From Pseudomonas sp. PGPPP3 (lineage in GTDB: Bacteria > Pseudomonadota > Gammaproteobacteria > Pseudomonadales > Pseudomonadaceae), in NCBI GenBank assembly GCA_002256055.1, contig NKIE01000007.1:1-9697 (forward strand): a stretch of DNA of 9,697 nucleotides, read 5' to 3'. Position numbers and translations under genes: made by a program. Below the pieces are notes generated by a model. The model searched no databases. It was not told the origin of the DNA and saw only the letters and a list, made by a program, of their open reading frames with translations. The first letter of the stretch is position 1; the number at the start of each line of letters is the position of its first letter. Of this stretch, positions 1-6,428 are shown in pieces.

Positions 1-440
1 AGCACGGCATAGTTCCAGTCGATATCGCCACCCAGGGACTTGCCACCCAGAGACGCCTGACTAACGCCCAGGTGATCCAGCAGCAAGTCGAACACCTCAA
101 TCATCCGCTCGGCCGAATAGACGCCATCGCGAGCCGGGCCGGTGAGGCCAAAGCCAGGCACGTCGAAACGAATCACCCGGTAGTCGGCGGCAAAGGCCGG
201 CAGCCAGTCATCCCAAGTGTGCAACGAAGCCACAACGCCATGGATCAGCACCAGCACCGGCTTATTGCGGTCGCCTTCGTCACGGTAGTGAACATTGAAA
301 CCGCCCAGCTCGATAAACCGCGAACCGCTGTCCGGATGAGCGTAACGGTCCTTCAAGCCCGCCAGCGACAGCGAACCAAAACCCAGGCGCGCGACCCCGG
401 CCGCCAATGGCGGTTGCAGGGCAGTTTGAGCGTTCGACAT
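1..440 (-). CDS. Alpha/beta-fold hydrolase, 3'-truncated by the window edge
   Basis: Translating the minus strand from the ATG at 438-440 gives 146 residues with no stop before the left edge, so the C-terminal half lies outside the window. The start is supported by AGGTG five bases upstream. The fold is clear. LIHG at about residues 65-68 is the oxyanion-hole HG motif after a beta strand. RFDVPGFG at about 91-98 is the usual loop after strand 4. GKSLGG at about 133-138 is the nucleophile elbow G-x-S-x-G, with Ser135 as the predicted nucleophile. The acid and histidine of the triad should be in the missing part. No signal peptide is visible, so it is probably cytoplasmic. The family covers esterases, lipases, haloalkane dehalogenases and C-C hydrolases, and the substrate cannot be told from this half. 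It follows the tetR gene on the same strand after 89 bp, so the regulator may control it. Confidence 0.9.
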   Translation of the reverse strand, partial: MSNAQTALQPPLAAGVARLGFGSLSLAGLKDRYAHPDSGSRFIELGGFNVHYRDEGDRNKPVLVLIHGVVASLHTWDDWLPAFAADYRVIRFDVPGFGLTGPARDGVYSAERMIEVFDLLLDHLGVSQASLGGKSLGGDIDWNYAV

Positions 441-529
441 GCAAGCACCTCATCAGCACTATTGTTGTTATGAACGGCTATCAGAGCATGCACACCGCGT
501 GCGCTGCGCCCAGCCGAAGGGTGTGTCGC

Positions 530-1216
530 TCAACCGACCAGACTGGCTTGAGGACACAACGAGGCGATCAACAGATCACCCAGCACCGCCTTGGCTCGTT
601 CGATGTCCGCACGTTTGGCGGCACTACCAAGCAGCTCCAGCGAAGCGGCTTCCAGGGCCCATATCAACGCCCGATAGGTCAATGGATCACGCGCTGAATT
701 TTGCTCGTGCAGCCGCTCGGTCAGCAGCTCGACCATTTCCAGGTGAGCGCGTTGCCGATGGGCCGCCAACGGCGAGTCGGCGCGCAACGCTTCCTCCTGC
801 ATCAGGCGAATGATCGGCCCTACGGCCAAGTGGTAATCGAAGAACAGCGACACCATGCTACGCAGCCAGGCCGGCGAACTGCCAGTGGCGTACTGCATGT
901 CGCGAAAGCGCGCCAGCAACAACGAAACGGCAGTCTGGTAGATGCCTTCCAGCACATCCATTTTGTTGTTGAAGTACTTGTAGAAGGTGCGCCGCGACAC
1001 CCTGGCAGCCGCCAGCAAATCATTCACCGTGGTCTCGGCCAGGCCTTTGCTGGCAAACACAGGAATCGCCGCCAACTGAATATTGGTGCGTTGCAGATGG
1101 CCAACCAACGGCCCCTCTGCCCCGCCATTTTGCTCGCGCGCCACCGCCCCGTAACCGCCCAGATCCTCGAATACCGCGCGCACCGCACCCGACTGCGCGC
1201 CATCCAGTTGCATCAT
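530..1216 (-). CDS. TetR/AcrR-family transcriptional regulator
   Basis: This predicts a 228-residue one-component repressor. The N-terminal DNA-binding domain sits at about residues 45-92, with the helix-turn-helix at about 62-82 (TTVNDLLAAARVSRRTFYKYF region), a typical TetR signature including the TFYKYF recognition-helix end. The remaining residues, about 95-228, are helical and would form the ligand-binding and dimerisation domain, whose ligand cannot be predicted. The reading frame stays open to 1366, which would add 50 residues and run into the divergent gene. I chose the ATG at 1214-1216 because GGGAG lies about six bases upstream (1223-1227) and the extra residues do not look like this family. 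An adjacent ATG at 1211-1213 is equally possible. About 40 residues precede the HTH, which is long for the family. TetR proteins often regulate adjacent genes; here the candidates are the hydrolase downstream and the divergent exported-protein gene. Confidence 0.9.
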   Translation of the reverse strand: MMQLDGAQSGAVRAVFEDLGGYGAVAREQNGGAEGPLVGHLQRTNIQLAAIPVFASKGLAETTVNDLLAAARVSRRTFYKYFNNKMDVLEGIYQTAVSLLLARFRDMQYATGSSPAWLRSMVSLFFDYHLAVGPIIRLMQEEALRADSPLAAHRQRAHLEMVELLTERLHEQNSARDPLTYRALIWALEAASLELLGSAAKRADIERAKAVLGDLLIASLCPQASLVG

Positions 1217-1239
1217 TGCGTGCTCCCAACCAAGGCGCG

Positions 1240-1255
1240 GGTGACGGCGGTCATC
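1240..1255. promoter_or_regulatory. Possible TetR operator between divergent genes
   Basis: GGTGAC-GGCG-GTCATC is an imperfect 16-bp dyad (5 of 6 arm pairs match). It lies 23 bp upstream of the tetR start and 50 bp upstream of the divergent exported-protein start, in the 89-bp intergenic region. Autoregulating TetR repressors commonly bind dyads of about this size in such a place. Short imperfect dyads are frequent in GC-rich DNA, and no clear -10 or -35 boxes flank this one, so the call is weak. Confidence 0.22.
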
Positions 1256-1305
1256 GAGCTGGTTACTCTTGGCCTCGCCCTCACCCTCCGGACTGCTGAT
1301 TGCCG

Positions 1306-2163
1306 ATGAAGCTAACACGCCGCCTGCTCTGGCCGCTGGCCATCCTTTTGCTGGTTTTGAGCACACCCTTGCGTGCTGCCGAGCTGTTCTACCTCGGGGA
1401 GAAAATCCCCGACGTGCAGCGTCCGTGGAACAGCGCCGATTACCGACAAATGATTGCGGCCCTGGAGAAAATCGATAAGACCCAAGCCAATGCCTTGCCG
1501 CGCCGCAGCGGTGAATTTACCGGACCGATCTACCTGCGCCTGGTCAGCGAAGAAAACTTCAAGCCGCAGCTGAATATCTACGCACCGCTGGAACTGCGCC
1601 AGAACGAAGCTCGCGAGGTGCTGCTGCAACTCAAGGAGCTGATGCGCCTGTACTTTGATTTCAGCGCTAAGCAACAGCCTTACGGTGCCGAAGCGTTGGG
1701 TTTGATGACCTATTCGATGCGCCAGCAGGCGGTGCTGTTCACCCTCACCACCGAGTTCTGGACCACCCTTTCGCCCAACGAACAACGTAATCCAGTGCGC
1801 CTCAAAGGCCTGCAAGAAGCCAAGGCAGCTGCCGCCATGCTGACCGCAAGCGCCCTGGATTATCTGCAACTAAGCAAGCAGTTCAGCCGTGACGACCTGG
1901 TGTTATATGGCGCTGAACTGGCCAAGCAATTACCGGACTTGTTCGTTCACCTACCTGCCGCTGCGCGCCCGGAACTGCTGGCGCGAATCGAGCAACTGGC
2001 CGCCAGCCACAGCTACCCACAGGTGCGCAGCAGCCTCAGCGAACTTGTTCCGGTACTGACCGTGATACAGGCCGATGTCGACCGTCAGCAGGCTCAGCCG
2101 CTGCAGCAGAACTCCGCGCCCGCTGTGCACCTGGACCTATCGCCGCCCGAATCAGCTCAGTAA
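1306..2163 (+). CDS. Exported protein of unknown function
   Basis: This encodes a 285-residue protein that I do not recognise. The N-terminus is a good Sec signal peptide: basic MKLTRR, a Leu-rich core to about residue 19, then a likely cleavage after LRA near residue 23. No lipobox cysteine is seen, so the mature protein should be periplasmic or secreted. The mature part has no further membrane segment. It is rich in Leu, Ala and Gln and looks mainly helical, and it ends in a Pro/Ser/Gln-rich tail. I chose the ATG at 1306; a TTG two codons earlier (1300) is in frame but less likely. No good ribosome binding site is visible for either. It is divergent from the tetR gene (89 bp between starts), which may regulate it. 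Its 3' end overlaps the end of the opposing luxR-type gene by 12 bp. Confidence 0.8.
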   Translation: MKLTRRLLWPLAILLLVLSTPLRAAELFYLGEKIPDVQRPWNSADYRQMIAALEKIDKTQANALPRRSGEFTGPIYLRLVSEENFKPQLNIYAPLELRQNEAREVLLQLKELMRLYFDFSAKQQPYGAEALGLMTYSMRQQAVLFTLTTEFWTTLSPNEQRNPVRLKGLQEAKAAAAMLTASALDYLQLSKQFSRDDLVLYGAELAKQLPDLFVHLPAAARPELLARIEQLAASHSYPQVRSSLSELVPVLTVIQADVDRQQAQPLQQNSAPAVHLDLSPPESAQ

Positions 2164-4884
2164 GCCGAGCGCCTTGGCCCGCGCCACCGCCTGGGTGCGC
2201 CGCTCAACATCAAGCTTGCTGTTGATGTGCCGGGCGTGGGTTTTCACCGTGTTCAGCGAGATAAACAAGCGCTCGCTGATTTCCTGATTTGAACAGCCCT
2301 GAGCAATCAACTGCAGCACGGCCAGCTCGCGGCTACTCAAAGCCTCACTCAGACTTGCCAGCTCCGGCGCCTCTGCCACCACGCTAGCTTGCGGCAATAG
2401 CTGTAGCAACGCTTCACGTTGCGGGCTCTCGGGCTGCAGCAGCAGCTGTTCGCGCAGCCACTGTGGCCGCTGCTCCAAGAGCTCGCGAAATGGCAATAAA
2501 GCACCGCCAGCGGCCCCCTCCAGGCAGCGCCCAAGCACCTCCTGCGCCTGCGGCTCGCGCCCCTGGGCCAGCAAAACTTGCAACAGATGTATCTGAACAA
2601 TGCTGCCAAGCAAGTGCGCCCCAGCCTTCTCAACCTGTAGCAGCAGCGCACGCAAGCGCCGCTCGGCAGACTCCAGCAAACCCTGCTGACGCTCCAGAGC
2701 GGCCTGTTGCAACTCGATATGCAGCGGCAGTTGCGGATGGAACTCTGGCGCCGCTGCGCCCTGCTCGCCGCCATAGGTTTCGGCCAGGCGCGTCAGCCAG
2801 GCGGGCGCCAACTCCAGCTGACCTTGCAGCAACCACAGCTCGCATTTGACCAGGGTAATCATGGCCACATAGTAGATCGCCGGCACATCCCAGATATGCA
2901 TCAACCGCTCGGCTTCGGCCAACTGGGCAAAGGCTTCCGGCAGCCGGCCGCTGCGCCCCTCAAGGCTGGCCAGCACGCAGTAACCAATCAGCACGCTGAC
3001 ATCGCGACAGGCGCGCGCCTCGTTGATCCCGGCCAGCAGTTTGAGACGTGCGGCCTCAGGCTGCAGCTGCAAACTGAGCAAGTAACCTTCGTACAACGTC
3101 AGCCGAGCCCGCGCTGCATACAGCCGCGTGGTCGGCAAATCAGCAAGGCGATTCAGACCCAGTCGCACTTCAGCCAAAGCGCGCCGCACTTCACCCCGTG
3201 CTTGCAGCACACGAGCGCGGTCGTAATAAGCAAGCCCTTCAAACAGTGGGTTGCCGATGCGCTGCGCCAACTCCAAACCCTCGCGATTGAAGCCCCGCGC
3301 GCGCCATAAATCCCCATCAACAACCGCCAGGTTGGCCAGGGTCGACAGACACATCAAACGCAGACCAAAGTGTTCGGCAGCCAGGCTCGCCAGAGCTTCA
3401 GCGCTGTACTGCTCCGCCAGCGCCACCTGACCGCGACCTCGGGCTATCACGCCGGACAACGCCAGCCAGCGGGCCAGCAAGTCCTGCTGAGCACTGGCAG
3501 TGGGCGCCGGCAAAAAACGCTCAAGCTGGGCAGCCAGGTCTTCGGCGGCATCCAGCTGACAGGCCAACACCAGCGCCCAGCTGTAAATCATGATCAGCCG
3601 CGGCGTGCTGCTCAAAAGACTATCGGGCAGGTCCATCTTCCAGCGCAGCAACATGCCGACGTTCTGCTCGGCCAACAACTGCTCTTCGGACAGCCCTTGC
3701 ACCAGGCTGGCGGCCACGTCGGGCTGACCGGCGAATAGAGCCTGTTCTACTGCTTCATGCAGCAGCCCCTGGGCACGGAACCAACGGCAGGCACGCAAGT
3801 GCAGGCTGGCTTGTGGCACGCTCAAGGGCGGGCGGGCGCGGAGTAAATCGGAAAACAGGTGGTGATAACGGAACCAATGCCCCTGCTCGTCCAACGGCAC
3901 CAGAAACACTTGATTGCTCTGCAACTGGCGCAAGATCTCAGCGCTGTCGTGACTGTCACGCAGGGCATCGCACAACTCGGCGCAAAAACGCTCCATGCAG
4001 GCGGTTTCATAGAGGAAGGCCTGCACTTCCGGGGTTTGCCGCTCGATCACCTCATCCAGCAGATAGTCTCGCACCAACCCTTCAGCACCATGCACCGCCC
4101 GCGTGCAGCTGTTGTTCTGCCCATCCGTGTCAGTCAGCAACCACAGGCGCAGACCGGCTACCCAGCCTTCACTGCGCAGCAGCAGATTATCGAGACTGTC
4201 CTGCGGCACGTGCACATCCTGGCGATCAACCAGCTCGCGGCTTTCGCCTTCGGTCAGGCGCAAGTCCTGCTCGGTCAACTCAAGCAATTGTTGTGACAAG
4301 CGCAGGCGCGCCAGGTGCCAGTCCGGCCGCTGACGACTGGTCACTAACAGGTGTATGCCGACGGGCAAATGATTAAGAAAGAACTGCAGACAACGGTCTA
4401 GCACGGCGCCTTGGGCCAGGTGATAGTCATCCAGCACCACTAACACGGGGGTACGTGGATTGAGCTGCTCCGCCATCTCGTCGAGCACACCATCCAGCCA
4501 CTCTTCATAGGCAAAGGGCTGGTGACGCTGGCGTATTTTCAGCAGGCCCATGGCCTCATCACCCAGGCCAGGGAAAAACTGTCGCAAACCATCCAGTAAC
4601 CGCTCAAGAAAGCGCCCTGGATCACTGTCCCGGCGACTCAGCCCCAGCCACAGGCTGCGCCAGTTGGCGGGCAACTGCTGACAAAACTCGCTCGCCAGAG
4701 AGCTCTTGCCGAAGCCGGCCGGAGCCGTAAGCAGCAATAGACGACCTTGCAAACCCTGGTTCAGACGCGCACACAGGCGCGGCCTGGACACATAACCCAA
4801 GGGCAGCGGCGGGCGAAAAAACCGTCCATCCGCCCCTTCATCAGGAGCACTTTCGGCAGCGTTGGAGCGAGAAAAATCCATCAT
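2152..4884 (-). CDS. MalT/AlkS-type LuxR-family ATP-dependent transcriptional activator
   Basis: This encodes 910 residues, the length expected for a LAL/STAND regulator of the MalT and AlkS type. APAGFGKS at about residues 54-61 is the Walker A motif and VLVVLDDYH at about 147-155 is Walker B, forming the N-terminal ATPase. A long helical, TPR-like sensor region follows (about 350-830), rich in Leu/Ala/Arg/Gln repeats. The C-terminus (about 850-910) is a complete LuxR HTH, with LSSRELAVLQLIAQG, NQEIS and LNTVKTHARHINSKL. In this family inducer plus ATP drives multimerisation and binding beside a sigma-70 promoter. The gene lies directly downstream of the DUF1302-DUF1329 pair on the same strand but is separated from it by a terminator, so it probably has its own promoter and likely activates that operon. 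A second ATG follows the first (4879-4881), and the ribosome binding site is weak for both. The 3' end overlaps the convergent gene. Confidence 0.95.
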   Translation of the reverse strand: MMDFSRSNAAESAPDEGADGRFFRPPLPLGYVSRPRLCARLNQGLQGRLLLLTAPAGFGKSSLASEFCQQLPANWRSLWLGLSRRDSDPGRFLERLLDGLRQFFPGLGDEAMGLLKIRQRHQPFAYEEWLDGVLDEMAEQLNPRTPVLVVLDDYHLAQGAVLDRCLQFFLNHLPVGIHLLVTSRQRPDWHLARLRLSQQLLELTEQDLRLTEGESRELVDRQDVHVPQDSLDNLLLRSEGWVAGLRLWLLTDTDGQNNSCTRAVHGAEGLVRDYLLDEVIERQTPEVQAFLYETACMERFCAELCDALRDSHDSAEILRQLQSNQVFLVPLDEQGHWFRYHHLFSDLLRARPPLSVPQASLHLRACRWFRAQGLLHEAVEQALFAGQPDVAASLVQGLSEEQLLAEQNVGMLLRWKMDLPDSLLSSTPRLIMIYSWALVLACQLDAAEDLAAQLERFLPAPTASAQQDLLARWLALSGVIARGRGQVALAEQYSAEALASLAAEHFGLRLMCLSTLANLAVVDGDLWRARGFNREGLELAQRIGNPLFEGLAYYDRARVLQARGEVRRALAEVRLGLNRLADLPTTRLYAARARLTLYEGYLLSLQLQPEAARLKLLAGINEARACRDVSVLIGYCVLASLEGRSGRLPEAFAQLAEAERLMHIWDVPAIYYVAMITLVKCELWLLQGQLELAPAWLTRLAETYGGEQGAAAPEFHPQLPLHIELQQAALERQQGLLESAERRLRALLLQVEKAGAHLLGSIVQIHLLQVLLAQGREPQAQEVLGRCLEGAAGGALLPFRELLEQRPQWLREQLLLQPESPQREALLQLLPQASVVAEAPELASLSEALSSRELAVLQLIAQGCSNQEISERLFISLNTVKTHARHINSKLDVERRTQAVARAKALGLLS

Positions 4885-4938
4885 CTCTGGGTGTCTGGCC
4901 TGTAGGCAGCAGTGCGGACATGCGACGCTGCGCAGCCT

Positions 4939-4969
4939 AGCCCCTTGTGCACGGCATTTGAAGCCCCTT
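4939..4969. promoter_or_regulatory. Direct-repeat pair in the promoter region of the LuxR-type gene
   Basis: AGCCCCTT occurs exactly twice, at 4939-4946 and 4962-4969, with starts 23 bp apart (a little over two helical turns). On the minus strand the repeats read AAGGGGCT, and the upstream copy abuts a TATAAA (4968-4973) that could be a -10 element for the regulator gene. No good -35 is found, because that position falls in the terminator stem. Evenly phased direct repeats at a regulator's own promoter suggest autoregulation or a global regulator site, but this is inference. Confidence 0.3.
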
Positions 4970-4982
4970 TATAGCAGGCAAT

Positions 4983-5006
4983 AAAAAACCGGCCCGTAGG
5001 CCGGTT
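4983..5006 (-). terminator. Rho-independent terminator of the DUF1302-DUF1329 operon
   Basis: On the minus strand AACCGGCC-TACG-GGCCGGTT forms a perfect 8-bp stem closed by a UACG loop, which is a member of the very stable UNCG tetraloop class. It is followed by a run of T (six in total, two of them inside the stem). It begins 23 bp after the DUF1329 stop codon. The plus-strand side is followed by CTCTTACG rather than a T run, so it works mainly in the minus direction. It separates the structural operon from the luxR-type gene downstream. Confidence 0.92.
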
Positions 5007-5029
5007 CTCTTACGCGTAAAACGGTGTGC

Positions 5030-6403
5030 TTAGCGCACGCCTTCCTGACGCAGTGCTGCCGGAGTGTAATCAGCTTCCGAAGCGGTGTAGTTGAAGTCGT
5101 AGGCTTGCTTCTCCTCGTTCTTCATACCCAGCGCCAGGTAACGACCGGACAACAGGTCATACAGGGTTTCCACGGCATACCACGGTACTTGCTTGTCGTA
5201 GTAGTACTGGGAGTGAGCTTCAGCTACGCGCCACAGGGTACCGCGGCCGTCGTAGTGGTCCGCTTGGGCCACTTGCCAGGTATCTTCGTCGATGTAGAAA
5301 TCACGTTTGGCGTAGATGTGACGCTCACCCGGCTTCAGGGTGGCAACCACATGCCAGACACGGTGCAACTCGTAACGGGTCAGATCCTGATTGATGTGGC
5401 CAGCCTTGATGATTTCGTCGTACTTCAGCTTCGGCGAATCCAGACGGTAGCTGTTGTAAGGAATGTAGATTTCCTTTTTGCCTTCCAGCTTCCACTCGTA
5501 GCGGTCTGGTGAACCGTTGTACAAGTCAAAGTTGTCGGAAGTACGCAGACCATCGGAAGCGGTGCCTGGGCCGTCATAGGACACCTGTGGCGCACGACGT
5601 ACACGACGCTGACCGGCGTTGTACAACCACGCCAGACGCGGCTCTTTAACCTGATCGAGAGTCTCGTGTACCAGCAACACACCACCGGCCAGACGCGACG
5701 GCGCAGTTACGCGCTGCTTGAAGTAGAACAACACGTTGCTTGGCTTGCTCGCGTCGTAGTCTTTCAGAGCGCTACGGAAGGTGAACTCGTCTTCGAAAGA
5801 CACCATCGAGTAAGAGCCATTCGGCTGCGGAGTTGCCTGGTTGACCAAACGACGCACGCTGCCACCGCGATAGCGGGTGATCTGGTTCCAGATCGCCTCA
5901 ACACCGTTCTGCGGAATCGGGAACGGGTAAGCCAGGGTGAAGTCGGCCAGACCGTTACCGCCCTGAACCAGGGTGGTCTTGGTGGCGTTGGCTTTAGCCG
6001 CAGCTGCAACGGATGCTGGCACGCTGGCCGAACGGTGAGTCGGGAATACCGGGATCTTGTAGCTGGTAGGGTAACGTTTGAACATCGCCAGCTGGCCTGG
6101 GGTCAGCTTGTCTTTGTACTGGTCGACGTTCTGCGCAGTGATGGTGAACAGCGCAGTCTCATTGGCGAACGGATCAGCCAGGAAGCCCTTGGCATCAACA
6201 GCGCCGGCATTCTGCGGCAGGCCGCCGGTCCACTCAGGGATAGTGCCATCGGCATTGCCAGCTTTCTCGGCGCCCAACGGGGTCAGGGTGGTGCCGAGCT
6301 TGGCGGCTTGATCAGCCGAAACAGCGGCCATCACGCTGGTGGCCAGCAACGACAGGGCCAACACACCAGTCTGTAGCAGGTTTTTAGTGGTCATCATGTT
6401 CAT
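5030..6403 (-). CDS. DUF1329 family exported protein
   Basis: This encodes 457 residues, close to the usual family length. A Sec signal peptide covers about residues 1-26 (Met/Lys start, LALSLLATSVMA, then AVSA). There is no lipobox cysteine, so it is predicted to be soluble and periplasmic. The family hallmark LTPLGAEKAGN followed by DGTIPEWTGG lies at about 40-61, and the conserved FKRYPTSYKIPVFPTHRSA block at about 108-126. DUF1329 (PF07044) proteins have been described as having a LolB/LolA-like lipoprotein-carrier fold, and they regularly sit beside a DUF1302 gene. The biochemical role is not established; moving or handing over a hydrophobic molecule between membranes is a plausible inference. 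The ATG at 6403 has AAGGA four bases upstream. The gene begins 25 bp after the DUF1302 stop, so the two should be cotranscribed, and the strong terminator follows its end. Confidence 0.92.
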   Translation of the reverse strand: MNMMTTKNLLQTGVLALSLLATSVMAAVSADQAAKLGTTLTPLGAEKAGNADGTIPEWTGGLPQNAGAVDAKGFLADPFANETALFTITAQNVDQYKDKLTPGQLAMFKRYPTSYKIPVFPTHRSASVPASVAAAAKANATKTTLVQGGNGLADFTLAYPFPIPQNGVEAIWNQITRYRGGSVRRLVNQATPQPNGSYSMVSFEDEFTFRSALKDYDASKPSNVLFYFKQRVTAPSRLAGGVLLVHETLDQVKEPRLAWLYNAGQRRVRRAPQVSYDGPGTASDGLRTSDNFDLYNGSPDRYEWKLEGKKEIYIPYNSYRLDSPKLKYDEIIKAGHINQDLTRYELHRVWHVVATLKPGERHIYAKRDFYIDEDTWQVAQADHYDGRGTLWRVAEAHSQYYYDKQVPWYAVETLYDLLSGRYLALGMKNEEKQAYDFNYTASEADYTPAALRQEGVR

Positions 6404-6428
6404 ATATTCCTTGAAGATTCCTGTTCGC

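Noticed and set aside
489..503. GCAC-ACCGC-GTGC between the tetR and hydrolase genes as a terminator
   Set aside because: The stem is only 4 bp with no T run on either strand, too weak to call.
701..1309. A 202-residue open frame on the plus strand opposite the tetR gene
   Set aside because: It is antisense to a gene with a clear HTH signature, has no recognisable domain and reflects the scarcity of stop codons in GC-rich DNA.
1217..1366. N-terminal extension of the TetR protein to 278 residues
   Set aside because: It would overlap the start of the divergent exported-protein gene, its residues look non-native, and a good ribosome binding site precedes the ATG at 1216.
2707..3309. A 200-residue plus-strand frame, and several similar ones, inside the LuxR-type regulator gene
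   Set aside because: The composition is biased and there is no domain, and the opposite strand encodes a complete 910-residue family member across the whole stretch.
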